Shown here: positions 10,694 through 19,789 of the stretch, in pieces
How positions within the stretch are numbered: the stretch's first letter is position 1
How the letters are laid out: each line of letters starts with the position of its first letter
Source of the DNA: Mycobacterium syngnathidarum
GTDB taxonomy: Bacteria > Actinomycetota > Actinomycetes > Mycobacteriales > Mycobacteriaceae
Length of the DNA stretch: 64,000 nucleotides
NCBI RefSeq assembly: GCF_001942625.1
Contig: NZ_MLCL01000004.1
Coordinates: 1 to 64,000, forward strand
Reading direction: 5' to 3'
Program-made: the position numbers and the translations under genes
Notes under the pieces: generated by a model
Told to the model about the DNA's origin: nothing
Database searches by the model: none
What the model saw: the letters and a program-made list of their open reading frames with translations, nothing else

Positions 10694-10843
10694 TCACACC
10701 ACACCCTCTTTCGCGTACACCATCCGCAAGACCAGGCCGACCTCCGGCCCCATGATCGCCGTGCACAGGTCGATGTGGGTGACGACGAAGTCCGGTCCGT
10801 GGGCCGGGTCCGCATGGGTCAGGTGGTGGGCGAGTTCGTGGAG
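10694..10843 (-). pseudogene. C-terminal fragment of TIGR04338 metallopeptidase-like gene
   Basis: The last 49 codons of a mycobacterial TIGR04338-type protein, beginning at LHELAHHLTHADPAHGPDF and ending AKEGVV. It holds the HExxH zinc motif. The matching N-terminal part lies 25 kb away at 36153-36473. Joining codon GTA at 36155-36153 to codon CTC at 10843-10841 restores one frame of about 156 residues (RELVV then LHELAHH). The gene has been split by the island. Confidence 0.85.
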
Positions 10844-10849
10844 ACCGGT

Positions 10850-10860
10850 TTCTGTGGACA
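10850..10860 (+). repeat. Left terminal inverted repeat of island
   Basis: TTCTGTGGACA matches the reverse complement of 36142-36152 at 10 of 11 positions. It is preceded by the 6 bases ACCGGT (10844-10849), which do not belong to the reconstructed host gene. Confidence 0.6.
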
Positions 10861-10871
10861 TACGAGGTGTT

Positions 10872-12470
10872 ATGTTCGAGCAGTTTACCTCCGATGAACG
10901 GAGCGTTATGGGTGGCAGATGGCTGACGGTGCTCTCCGGCGGCGGGTCGTCCGGCCCACCAAAGTTTCTCCCAGAACTGGCATGGTTCGACTCGCTCGAA
11001 GATCTGGAAGCCAAAGCAGGAATCAAACCCGGCACCCCAGTCATCATCGACACTGCGCGACTACACGCCGACCCCGAGGAATACCGGACAGAACGCGTAT
11101 TCACCGAGTTCCTACGGACCTCCCGTTGGCCACGGCTTAAGCAAGGTACGCGCACCACCTACGCGACCGTGTACCCCCCAATCATCCGATGGCTCGCAAG
11201 CCGTTCCATCCCAAAGGCCCTGCACGAGATGGACGCAAACGACCTCGGCGAGTGGAAGGAGTGGCGCACCGATCCCGTCCGGAATGAGAAGTCCATCAGC
11301 GGGGCGACATGGAACAAGGAAGTCGCGGCGCTCTCCCTGTTCTTTCAGTGGGCGGTAAGGAAGCAATACACGGTCGAGAACCCGATCGAAGAGTTCGGAC
11401 CGAGTCTCAAATTCAAGGATTCGAACACGGCCAGAGTCAAGGCAGGCGGATGGAGGAGTAAAAACGCTCGCATCCGCCGCGTCGATTGGATCGAGCCCGA
11501 GACTTTTCGCCTCTGGTCCAGAGTGGCGTTCAGGGGGTACGCGGTATCCACCAGCCATGACAACAAGCTCATCGGCGCGGGGGAAGACCCATCATTTCGA
11601 GGCCGCAACACGCAACGCAACGCAACATTCGTTGAGACGCTGTATTTCTGCGGCACACGCGAAGGCGAAACGAGCCTCCTTCTGACCTTGGAGTTACCAC
11701 AGAAGAGCACCAGCGCATTCGCCGAGATGCGCTTACCCAATTCCATCACGAAGACGGGACGATCCCGCACGATTGTCATGCCTTGGCTGGTCCACGGGCT
11801 ACTAACGCGATACATCCAGCAGGACCGACGTAGAGCCGTAGCGTTAGGCAGACGGCACGGAAGCTACAGCGACGTGAGGTGGCACAGGATCACGGACCAT
11901 CGGGTCAAACGAGGGAAACTCGAGATCCAGATCGACGGCCGCAACAACTGGGTGAGTCATGACGAACTGCTCGGATCTGTTCGACGGTGGCTGCTAGCGC
12001 AAACAGAGGACGGGTGGGAACCGGCCATGCTGTGGCTCACCGAGAGCGGACTGCCTGCCGATCAGCGCAACATGATCAAGGTAATTCAACGCGCAACGAC
12101 GAAATGGGAACGTGCCTGTAAGGCAGCGGGTTTCATGGGCATCGTCCCCTACCCCACGGCGAAGACCCTGCGGTACTCGTTCGCCTTGAATTGGCTCATC
12201 GCATGGCACAAGGTCATTGATGAGGAACTGGGATCACCGCCTGCCTCGTACAGCCCAAGCAGGTACGAAGACGCCTACACCGCTGTTCAATGGCAACTTG
12301 GCCATCGCGACCTACAAACGACGATGGACGCGTACCTACTCGCAGTGAAGGAACTGCGCGGCATCAACATCTTCCGCGAAGCGACGTTCAAGTCCGTCTA
12401 CGAGGCACTCCATTCCCGCCATGAAAGCGTCCTACCAAGCTTGGACCATCGGGCAGGTCTTGATGACTAA
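10872..12470 (+). CDS. Tyrosine recombinase, first of trio (TnpA-like)
   Basis: A 532-residue site-specific recombinase. The catalytic Arg is in FVETLYFCGTREGE. The C-terminal box holds KTLRYSFALNWL, and the last motif is QLGHRDLQTTMDAYLL with the His and nucleophile Tyr. The first His of the usual HxxR box is replaced. The N-terminal half has a SAM-like core-binding domain. I chose the ATG at 10872 (GAGG four bases upstream); an ATG at 10908 is possible. It is the first gene of a coupled operon whose next start overlaps its stop. Confidence 0.85.
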   Translation: MFEQFTSDERSVMGGRWLTVLSGGGSSGPPKFLPELAWFDSLEDLEAKAGIKPGTPVIIDTARLHADPEEYRTERVFTEFLRTSRWPRLKQGTRTTYATVYPPIIRWLASRSIPKALHEMDANDLGEWKEWRTDPVRNEKSISGATWNKEVAALSLFFQWAVRKQYTVENPIEEFGPSLKFKDSNTARVKAGGWRSKNARIRRVDWIEPETFRLWSRVAFRGYAVSTSHDNKLIGAGEDPSFRGRNTQRNATFVETLYFCGTREGETSLLLTLELPQKSTSAFAEMRLPNSITKTGRSRTIVMPWLVHGLLTRYIQQDRRRAVALGRRHGSYSDVRWHRITDHRVKRGKLEIQIDGRNNWVSHDELLGSVRRWLLAQTEDGWEPAMLWLTESGLPADQRNMIKVIQRATTKWERACKAAGFMGIVPYPTAKTLRYSFALNWLIAWHKVIDEELGSPPASYSPSRYEDAYTAVQWQLGHRDLQTTMDAYLLAVKELRGINIFREATFKSVYEALHSRHESVLPSLDHRAGLDD

Positions 12471-14211
12471 GGGGCGCTTCGCGTCGTTACCTGACCGACA
12501 ACGCAAGAACCGAGTGAGCGCAGACGGACTGAGCGTCACGATCTGGGACGAGAACGGCACCAAACACATGCCTCTGGACTTCGGAGCCGAAGCTGGCTCC
12601 GAAAGGCTTCGCAAGCAATGGGTTTCCTGCATAGCCAGCGCCAACGGGCCAGCCGGCTCATGGCGTGCCATCGAAAGTGCACGCGCCAGCTCCTCGCGCA
12701 GTCGTGTGTTCCTCAGGTGGGCATCCGAACACGGAATTGACGACCTCGACTCACTGACTGCCGATGATTGGTTCGACTTCGTCGCATGGATCCGTGACAC
12801 CTACCAGGACAAGGCGTCCAAAACCAGGAACGCTCGACTAACTGCGGTGCGTACCTTACTCGTGCAGCATGACGGACTGTCCTACGAAGTTGGGCAGGCA
12901 CTCTCCCAGCGGTATATGGAAACCAAGGAGGCGGCCCTCCTCGATCACTACACCGTGAGCGAGCTTCAGCAAATTCGATCCAACGCAACTCGGTCCCTAC
13001 GCGTTGCATGGCGCCGGATCAAGCCCAATTGGGCTCTGGCACAACGGCGAAGGGACTCTGTTCCGCCAGAACAACACCCACGTTGGGATGCACTCCAGGC
13101 CCTTCTTCGCGCACCTCACAAGCGTTTACATAGGGGCGATGGTCGCGCGCTCGGCCTCCTCGATCGGTACTCAAACGTTCGGATGGAAGAAGCACGGTCT
13201 TTGCTCTTCCTCACGACGAACGAAGGGCTAGCAGCTTATGGCGCAATCGTTGCCGCGACGGGAGAGAACTCATCGACAACCGCACGCCGACGGACACCCA
13301 GCGCCGCCGCGTCAGCTGGCTCAGAGAGCCTCACGATCTTCACATCCGAGCGGGACAAGCGCCGCCGAAGCGGCGGCAAGTCGTTGATGGCGGAGAATGT
13401 CGTCGCCACGTCTCCCCTGGGCGTGCTCCTGCAACTGGTGATGGACTGCACTGCGGCGGCGCGGCATTCTGCTCATATCAATCCGGAAGCGCTACTGGAC
13501 AATTACGCGCGTGCACACCAGTCTGCGAAGGAGCCATCCAGCGAAAGCCTCATCCTGTTCATGAGGAAAAACGGCGTCCTTGTCAACAGTGTCACTCACG
13601 TTCCCAAGTCTGTCGACTGGATGCCGACCGGGCTGCACCTAGACCTGAGACGACTTCACCGGACTTACCTAACGCGGGTGGCGCAGCGCCCTGTAGACAA
13701 TCGATATCTCACCTGGATTGATGCCTATATCCTCAAGGACCCCAAGAAAATTCAGGAGCTTGAGGATATTCACCGTGCCGCGCAGCAGAAAGCCCTCGAT
13801 GCGGTGCGCGACCTCGCGGTGCGCCTCTTAACCGAAGAAGAAGCTGCGGCAGAGGGGCTCGACACCACACCGACCGCCAAGGGCACACGCTGTCAGGACA
13901 TCCTTCACAACCCTGAGACCGGCACCTACTGCTCTAAATCGTGGCTCTCCTGCTTGGGCTGCAAGAACGCGTACATAGTCACGAGCAATCTTCCCCCGCT
14001 CATCACGTTGTTTGATCTGCTGGACACTAAGCGACGAGACGATGACGACCGAGAGCGCTGGCGCAGGCAGTACCTCATTCCATGGCAGCAACTCAGGGCG
14101 ATTCTGACCGACGTAGACCCAGAGACCATCGCTGCGGAGCGCGCGAGAATCAGTCCTGAGTTGAGGTCACAAGTCTGGACAACGGTCATTAGTAACGGCG
14201 GCGAGTCATGA
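12463..14211 (+). CDS. Second recombinase-type protein of trio (TnpB-like)
   Basis: A 582-residue protein. I chose the ATG at 12463 because it overlaps the previous stop (ATGACTAA), although the frame is open from 12421. The N-terminal part resembles integrase core-binding domains. The C-terminal part has LHLDLRRLHRTYLTRVA followed by DNRYLTWIDAYIL, which could be a worn HxxR...Y region, but the standard first Arg box is not obvious. A Cys-rich stretch (CQDIL, CSKSW, CLGC) near the end is common in these elements. Its position fits the middle member of a Tn554/RIT operon. Confidence 0.65.
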   Translation: MTKGRFASLPDRQRKNRVSADGLSVTIWDENGTKHMPLDFGAEAGSERLRKQWVSCIASANGPAGSWRAIESARASSSRSRVFLRWASEHGIDDLDSLTADDWFDFVAWIRDTYQDKASKTRNARLTAVRTLLVQHDGLSYEVGQALSQRYMETKEAALLDHYTVSELQQIRSNATRSLRVAWRRIKPNWALAQRRRDSVPPEQHPRWDALQALLRAPHKRLHRGDGRALGLLDRYSNVRMEEARSLLFLTTNEGLAAYGAIVAATGENSSTTARRRTPSAAASAGSESLTIFTSERDKRRRSGGKSLMAENVVATSPLGVLLQLVMDCTAAARHSAHINPEALLDNYARAHQSAKEPSSESLILFMRKNGVLVNSVTHVPKSVDWMPTGLHLDLRRLHRTYLTRVAQRPVDNRYLTWIDAYILKDPKKIQELEDIHRAAQQKALDAVRDLAVRLLTEEEAAAEGLDTTPTAKGTRCQDILHNPETGTYCSKSWLSCLGCKNAYIVTSNLPPLITLFDLLDTKRRDDDDRERWRRQYLIPWQQLRAILTDVDPETIAAERARISPELRSQVWTTVISNGGES

Positions 14212-16367
14212 CGCAACCTTTCGCTGTTCGCTCACCTGCATCCTGGAACGACGGCGCTCCGGTTATCACAAATGCCAAGCGCATCCTCCGCGAGGACGCA
14301 CCAATCCCAACCTTCAACGAGAACGTGTGGAACCTGGCGGCAATGACGCCGCCGCGGCAGCGCCAGGCTCCCATCTGCCACTTCGAGTCGATCCCTCGCC
14401 AGTTCAGGCACCCCCTCAAGAAGGCCGTGTGGCTCCTCATTAACGAGGGGAAGCCCGAGCGCGCAGTTCAACGGGGCGGCACAAATACCAAAAGATGGGT
14501 CACCGCCGGCGCCATCATGCACTTCATGTACCACATCCGAGCACTTCTGACCTACGTCACAAAAGAGACGCCCGAGGTCCAATCGCTTGGCGGGATTGTC
14601 AGCGAGACCATGGACGCGTACGTCGGCAGCTTTGAAGGAAAGCGTGATCCACGCACCGCAACGATGTACTACGGGAGCATTCGACTTCTGCACGACCTCA
14701 CAGCGAATCTCCCCGCAAGCGAGAGACTTACGGCACCGTCATGGGTTGACGACAAAGTATTCATCAACCGCAGCGGCCCGTCCGACAACGCAACGCCACC
14801 TATGCCGGACAACGTCCTCACACCGATGCTTCTGTGGAGTGTGGCGTTCGCCGAGCAGTTCGCCGACGACATCCTGTCGGCACGCGACGCAATAAGTGCC
14901 TACGTGCCTGCCACGGTGCAAGACACCCCTATGGATGCACAGCAGGCCAAAGAGATCGCAGTTGCGTGGAGGAAGCACCATGGGGACTCTCTCCCTTGCA
15001 CCGACAGCAGTGGTACAGGAATCGCGGTGGGCTACATGAGCTTCATGCTGAATTGGCCTATCCGCTTTCAACGCAGCGGGCTACGCAGACTGCTAAAACG
15101 TTGCCCTGAGATCGCGGTCAGTGAGTCCCGTTCATGCCCTGTTCCGACCCCAGTCAACGGAAGAATTCACGGCAAGTGCTGGCAGCCCACAGGCCTGGAC
15201 TACTACCGCCTGACCGCCCATCAGAGCGATCTACAAAGCGCCTGCATGTTTCTGGTTGGTCTGAACTCATCAATGAGATCGGATGAGTTGCTCAGCCTCG
15301 AGTTGGAAACACGCCAAGATGACGGGATAAGCAAGCCCGTAACTGAACGCATCGAAGCCCCCGACGGTCAGGTGCGACATCTGTTGCACGGGAGGACATT
15401 CAAGGGCCAGCACGGGGTAGACGGAACTCAACGAGCAGACGGCATCGTACGCACATGGGCAATCACAGAGCTCGGCGCAACTGCCGTCAGCGTCCTTGAG
15501 CGGCTCAACGGCCGGCACGGACGTCTCTTCGTACCGGCCCGGACATCCACCACAGACGGTGCGGCTCGATCACCCACAACAGAATGGGCAGCCGAAAACC
15601 TACGGAAGTTCGCAACGCGAATGCGCTGCCTTGCAACAGAACTAGCACTTCCCGAAGAGTACTTCTTCCCTGATGACGCCGAAGACTTCATGACTCTGAC
15701 GGTGCTTCGCCGCACCTCCGAAGTCCTCACCCAGCAAGAGATCGGCGGCGTTCTTGCCGGCGCTCATCAAGCAGGACACCGCATCCGCGGCCCCTACGAC
15801 ACCCGAGTCACCGAAGGCTATGGCGGACTCGCCACCCAATCAAAGCTGGGACGCCGAACCTCCAAGCGCACGGGACAGGCGCTTGCACATTTGGTTGTCG
15901 AGTCGCGCCAAGGAGTCATCGGTGGCCCCGCGGCACAACGCGCTCTCGAGGTGGCGGACCTGGCAGCAGCGGAATTGGAACTGGTCGATCCCGCCAACCT
16001 GATGACCCCAGTGCTCAGCAAGGAATGGACGCGGATCACAAAGTCGGTCGGACAATCCGTTTACGAGGTACCGCTGGCTGGGGGCACGTATGCCTACTGC
16101 ATCTTCCATCTACCGTGGTCGGCCTGCACCAAGGAGGGGGAGGAACCCGATGTTGCGGGCTGCAAGATCGCCTGCCCAAACAAGGCACTGACCATGGATT
16201 CGGTCCGAGGGCTACAGCAGCGCCAGCGGGAACTGGAAGCTTCGAAGCAAGGCGCCAGTACCGAAGAAGTAATTCGGGCTGACCATCTCATCAACGCCTA
16301 CGAGGAACAGATCACCGATTCGGGGATTCCCCCGGCACGCAATAGGAAGGCTGGTCGCCGGAGATGA
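14208..16367 (+). CDS. Third recombinase-type protein of trio
   Basis: A 719-residue protein that starts in an ATGA overlap with the preceding gene. An integrase-like first box is visible at CMFLVGLNSSMRSDELLSLE. The later part has LTVLRRTSEVL and a region around IGGVLAGAHQAGHRIRGPYD that may hold the HxxR-H residues in degenerate form. A Cys cluster (CIFH, CTKEG, CKIACPNK) lies near the C-terminus. It is cotranscribed with both neighbours. Confidence 0.7.
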   Translation: MTQPFAVRSPASWNDGAPVITNAKRILREDAPIPTFNENVWNLAAMTPPRQRQAPICHFESIPRQFRHPLKKAVWLLINEGKPERAVQRGGTNTKRWVTAGAIMHFMYHIRALLTYVTKETPEVQSLGGIVSETMDAYVGSFEGKRDPRTATMYYGSIRLLHDLTANLPASERLTAPSWVDDKVFINRSGPSDNATPPMPDNVLTPMLLWSVAFAEQFADDILSARDAISAYVPATVQDTPMDAQQAKEIAVAWRKHHGDSLPCTDSSGTGIAVGYMSFMLNWPIRFQRSGLRRLLKRCPEIAVSESRSCPVPTPVNGRIHGKCWQPTGLDYYRLTAHQSDLQSACMFLVGLNSSMRSDELLSLELETRQDDGISKPVTERIEAPDGQVRHLLHGRTFKGQHGVDGTQRADGIVRTWAITELGATAVSVLERLNGRHGRLFVPARTSTTDGAARSPTTEWAAENLRKFATRMRCLATELALPEEYFFPDDAEDFMTLTVLRRTSEVLTQQEIGGVLAGAHQAGHRIRGPYDTRVTEGYGGLATQSKLGRRTSKRTGQALAHLVVESRQGVIGGPAAQRALEVADLAAAELELVDPANLMTPVLSKEWTRITKSVGQSVYEVPLAGGTYAYCIFHLPWSACTKEGEEPDVAGCKIACPNKALTMDSVRGLQQRQRELEASKQGASTEEVIRADHLINAYEEQITDSGIPPARNRKAGRRR

Positions 16368-16870
16368 CGCTCCATCGCGAGATGATCCCCTTGGTCGCGG
16401 CCGAAAACGATGCCGAGCGGAAGAAAATCGTCGCCGCTATGCGCCGACTCCTCATCACAGGGAAACCCCGCGTTGTAGCGCCCGACGACCGTCTCGTGAT
16501 TGACACCCTTCGTAGGGAGGCGGGCGTGACCCGGTCGGCCCTCACACACAGGCATATCGACCTCAAAGACCTGTTCCTCGATTGCGTCGCGGAACGGCAG
16601 CAGGAGACCCGAGACCTTCGACCCCCGAACGAGGTAGCCCTCGAAGAGCAGGTCGACGAACTGAAAGCACGGAACCGCGACCTTCAGACGCGTGCCACTC
16701 ATTGGGAGGGTGCAGCCCGCGATCTCGCACGAACGGTTGCCGCCCTACAGATGCTCTACACCACAGCCAGCGCGCGACTCGACGCCATCATCTCCGATAC
16801 AGCCATGGAAAACTCCGTACCGGAGCGAGGCCCCAACGTCTCTCCCCTGGGCGTCAGGCGCCGAAAGTGA
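16364..16870 (+). CDS. Small coiled-coil helper (TnpC/DUF6262-like)
   Basis: A 168-residue protein in an ATGA overlap with the third recombinase. It has an N-terminal HTH-like stretch (LRREAGVTRSALTHRH) and a central coiled coil (EEQVDELKARNRDLQ). It matches the small accessory protein that follows the recombinases in Tn554-like elements, which influences orientation or efficiency of transposition in Tn554. The call rests on position and architecture. Confidence 0.6.
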   Translation: MTLHREMIPLVAAENDAERKKIVAAMRRLLITGKPRVVAPDDRLVIDTLRREAGVTRSALTHRHIDLKDLFLDCVAERQQETRDLRPPNEVALEEQVDELKARNRDLQTRATHWEGAARDLARTVAALQMLYTTASARLDAIISDTAMENSVPERGPNVSPLGVRRRK

Positions 16871-17355
16871 GCGCATCAGCGGTATACGGGGCCGAAAACC
16901 AATGGTCCGCAGTGCTCGACAGGGGCGGCCTAGTGAACTTCCACGGTTCTCAGATATACATTCCCCTGCAGAAGCGATTCGCCGACATACCGTCGGTGCA
17001 AAGGTACGTAGACGCGGTGCTGGCCTTCGATGCCATCCATGAGGCGTACCCCAACGCTGGCCCGGTCCGCGTCAGAGAACGCCGCGGGCAAAACAAGGCT
17101 CACTACGAGCCTTCGACCGCGACGGTAGCAATTCCGATGCAGAACAGAGCTTTTAGTCGCGAGAGCACCGTATTGCACGAGTTGGCTCACCATCTGTCAG
17201 TGAGCGAAGGGCTTCCAGCTACGCCGAGCGGAACCCGATGGCATGGAATGGAATTCCGAGAAGCGATGCTCTTCCTAGTCAGCAATGTATTGGGGGAACC
17301 CGCGGCACTGCTTCTTCGAGCTGGGTACCACTCTTCGGGAATTGGCGGCCGGTAG
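16867..17355 (+). CDS. TIGR04338-like metallopeptidase carried by the element
   Basis: A 162-residue protein starting at GTG in a GTGA overlap with the helper, so it is the last gene of the recombinase operon. It contains the zinc motif LHELAHHLS and family blocks such as PSVQRYVDAVLAF and NKAHYE. These line up with the disrupted host gene (SVDSVQRYVDDVLA, TAAHYE, LHELAHHLT). The two are homologous but clearly diverged. It may compensate for the gene the element interrupts or have a role in the element. Confidence 0.8.
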   Translation: MSASAVYGAENQWSAVLDRGGLVNFHGSQIYIPLQKRFADIPSVQRYVDAVLAFDAIHEAYPNAGPVRVRERRGQNKAHYEPSTATVAIPMQNRAFSRESTVLHELAHHLSVSEGLPATPSGTRWHGMEFREAMLFLVSNVLGEPAALLLRAGYHSSGIGGR

Positions 17356-17387
17356 ACCGAGTACAGCCTCTTCGACGGCACCACCCT

Positions 17388-17512
17388 GACGGAGTCGTTG
17401 TCACGGTTCGGGTGAGCAAACCGTTACGCTCCAGGTTTCGCAACGTCTGAGTCAGCATCTTCTGGCTGACTCCGGCAATTCGACGGACGAGTGCGAAATG
17501 CCGTGCCGGACC
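17388..17512 (-). pseudogene. HxlR-type HTH regulator fragment
   Basis: The reverse strand reads GPARHFALVRRIAGVSQKML then TQTLRNLERNGLLTRTV, a typical HxlR winged helix. It has no start, and it lacks the wing and C-terminus. It sits between the recombinase operon and the membrane protein gene in a 208-base gap. Confidence 0.6.
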
Positions 17513-17563
17513 GTCAACGCGGGAGCAGGCCGCAGTCCTCGCTGCTGTGTAGGCCCAATCCGC

Positions 17564-18688
17564 TCAGGGGCCTAGACGTCGCCCGAGCAACAACCGTTCC
17601 ACCCACCGACCGGCCAAACGGAGCTTGGCGAAACGGTTCATGGCGATGCCGAAAAGCACTCGCGCTGCGGTAATGACGCCGGCCATCGTCAGCAGGCCAA
17701 AGAACGTCAATAGCGGCTTGAGTGCCGAACGGATGGTGTCAGCGGTGATACCCGGAATCCAGCCGGACTGCACCAAGCCGGCAACGAGCAGCAAGCTGAC
17801 CACAGACCAGAACGCAATTTTCGCCTTGTTGAGATGGCGATCGTATGTGGCGAAGACCCGAAACGGATTGTCTGAGGAGACTACTGCACCGGCATCGCTG
17901 CGCCAGTAGTACACCAGCTGGGTGTTTGACGGATGCATGTACGCGACGCGCTTGAGATACGTGCTCCACGCCCGAGTCTCCAGGATCCGCATATTGCGGG
18001 GTTGGGAGCTCGCCGTGCGCAACTGGTACTGGTCGGGCAGCATCGCGAAAAAGTTGACCGCGTTGATGGGCACCATTCTGGGGCGAAGGGACGCTTCTTT
18101 TGTGCGGTTTCGGCTTTCACGCACGTCAGCTATCCGGAAGTCCAGGATCACCCCACCAAAAACACTTCTCGGGGTGAGCAATGGCCTGTTCGCAAACACA
18201 CGGAACCGGAACCGGACGTAGGCCATCGAGCCGCCTGCGAGCGGAGATGTCAATGGCACCAGGTAGCAGGACGATCGGGGCAGCTCATCTGAAATGGCCG
18301 CCACCTTCGCCGTGTCAATGTGGCGGGGATGGAACTCGTCTCCCGAAGCGAGGGCCAGTATCTGGTTCGGCGCTGTCCCAGAAATGGTGACCGGTTCACC
18401 GAAGACCAACTCTGCGGTCTCCGGGTGGAACAACGTGTCGTAGAGGTCCATGCACCGCCGGAACTGGTCGCCATTGAAACCGTCCTCGACCTGGAAGGGC
18501 AACAGCAGCTCAACAGCTTTGACTGGCTGGGTGCCAGTCGCCGAGATCTGCAGGCCCAGATCGAAATACAACAGCCGTCGACCGGGAACGAATGACCGAA
18601 GTACCCAGAGATTGATATGGCATCGAGTGATGCTGAAGCAAGCAGCTTCGTCGGCATCTGCTGGTTTCAACACAGCGAAGTAACCCAC
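17564..18688 (-). CDS. Unknown protein with two C-terminal membrane helices
   Basis: A 374-residue protein that I do not recognise. Residues 1-280 are soluble and beta-rich with no motif I know. The C-terminus has two hydrophobic helices (AFWSVVSLLLVAGLVQSG and LLTFFGLLTMAGVITAARVL) and a basic tail. It starts at GTG, 9 bases after the ASCH gene stop, making it the last gene of a GNAT-ASCH-membrane protein operon. A membrane-bound effector or sensor is possible but unproven. Confidence 0.7.
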   Translation of the reverse strand: MGYFAVLKPADADEAACFSITRCHINLWVLRSFVPGRRLLYFDLGLQISATGTQPVKAVELLLPFQVEDGFNGDQFRRCMDLYDTLFHPETAELVFGEPVTISGTAPNQILALASGDEFHPRHIDTAKVAAISDELPRSSCYLVPLTSPLAGGSMAYVRFRFRVFANRPLLTPRSVFGGVILDFRIADVRESRNRTKEASLRPRMVPINAVNFFAMLPDQYQLRTASSQPRNMRILETRAWSTYLKRVAYMHPSNTQLVYYWRSDAGAVVSSDNPFRVFATYDRHLNKAKIAFWSVVSLLLVAGLVQSGWIPGITADTIRSALKPLLTFFGLLTMAGVITAARVLFGIAMNRFAKLRLAGRWVERLLLGRRLGP

Positions 18689-18697
18689 AGCGCCGCC

Positions 18698-19066
18698 CTA
18701 TCGGGAACCGATGAAAACGTAGGATTGGGGCGCGGCTTTCACTCCAAGAGACTCCAGCGACACCGGCTGATCTAGGCGCCTGGGCCCGACAACCCTGATC
18801 GCGGTGGGCCGGCGTGCGCCGCGCAGATACGACTCGACAGCTACCCGCGCGCAGTCGTCTTCTTCCAGCGCATTCAGATTGTTGTCGATCTCGATGAGGT
18901 CGGCGACGTGAAAAAGCCCGGTCACAGCCCGCACTGGGATCGGCTCATAGATGAATATCTTCAGTCCGGGACTGAACCGAGGCCGTTGACGCCGAAACTC
19001 AAAATGCTTGTCCCCTCGATAGATCCGAGCCGCATGCTCGCTGCGGATCGCCATAACAGCGGTCAA
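18698..19066 (-). CDS. ASCH/PUA-like domain protein
   Basis: A 122-residue protein. The opening AIRSEHAARIYRGDKHFEFR resembles ASCH/PUA-like domains that bind RNA or modified bases. The start is either TTG at 19066, which overlaps the GNAT stop, or ATG at 19054. It is sandwiched between a GNAT acetyltransferase and a membrane protein on the same strand. Confidence 0.65.
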   Translation of the reverse strand: MTAVMAIRSEHAARIYRGDKHFEFRRQRPRFSPGLKIFIYEPIPVRAVTGLFHVADLIEIDNNLNALEEDDCARVAVESYLRGARRPTAIRVVGPRRLDQPVSLESLGVKAAPQSYVFIGSR

Positions 19067-19581
19067 CGCAGGCTGTCCTCCGTCGGCAGACAGGTCATGA
19101 CGTACTCATTACGGCCTGGGCCATACCGATCTGCCTCATACGCCACCGTCAGGAAGCCAACAGGCGCGAAGGCGCGTCGCACCTGATCGTGATGGCGTTC
19201 CGCGACCGTGACATGCACCTGGCCCACCGCATCACGCACCCAGCGGCCGTAAAGGAACCGAATAAGAGATCCGCCGACACCACCGTTTCGGTACTCGTCG
19301 GCGATGAGGAAGGTACTGAGCTTGAGCCGATCGAAGGCCTTCGGTGTTTCGATCGCCACTCCCGCAACCACATTGTCGACCTCGACGAGTGTGCATCGAG
19401 CACGGCCAGCCAACACGTCATCTAGACGGCGCTCCAACCAGGTGTCGCCCTGCGGATATAGCTCCGGCAGCACTGCGAGGAGCGATTGCACTCGCGGTAG
19501 ATCGCTGAGGATGAGATCACGCGGCTTTGGCCGCCCTGAGAGGGCCGGAAGCTTCGCAGGTGGGAAAACAAGCACCACCAT
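19063..19581 (-). CDS. GNAT family N-acetyltransferase
   Basis: A 172-residue protein with the acetyl-CoA binding region FLIADEYRNGGVGGSLIRFL (motif A, R/QxxGxG/A form) and a C-terminal motif B region ending in FAPVGFLTVAYE. It is the first gene of the GNAT-ASCH-membrane protein operon, and its stop overlaps the next start. The substrate is unknown; a tRNA, a protein or a toxin-type target are all possible. Confidence 0.8.
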   Translation of the reverse strand: MVVLVFPPAKLPALSGRPKPRDLILSDLPRVQSLLAVLPELYPQGDTWLERRLDDVLAGRARCTLVEVDNVVAGVAIETPKAFDRLKLSTFLIADEYRNGGVGGSLIRFLYGRWVRDAVGQVHVTVAERHHDQVRRAFAPVGFLTVAYEADRYGPGRNEYVMTCLPTEDSLR

Positions 19582-19789
19582 TGCCTCCCTTGCTAGTGCG
19601 GCCGGTGACGGCCATCGACTTCTTTCGCCATGGTAGTCATCCAGGTGACAGTCGGCGGGAAACTGCTTTGTACAGCGTGTTCGCCGGAGGGATGGCGACT
19701 GGCAGCACCGGTCCGATTGCGCTCATGTCGTGAAACTGGGTTGGGCTGCAATTCACTGACGTCTAGGTCTGATTTCCTCAGGATTCAGC

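Noticed and set aside
10842..10849. AGACCGGT shared with 36113-36120 as a possible direct-repeat attachment core
   Set aside because: Joining the flanks at this 8-mer puts the TIGR04338 halves out of frame, while the GTA/CTC joint restores the family sequence. Probably chance.
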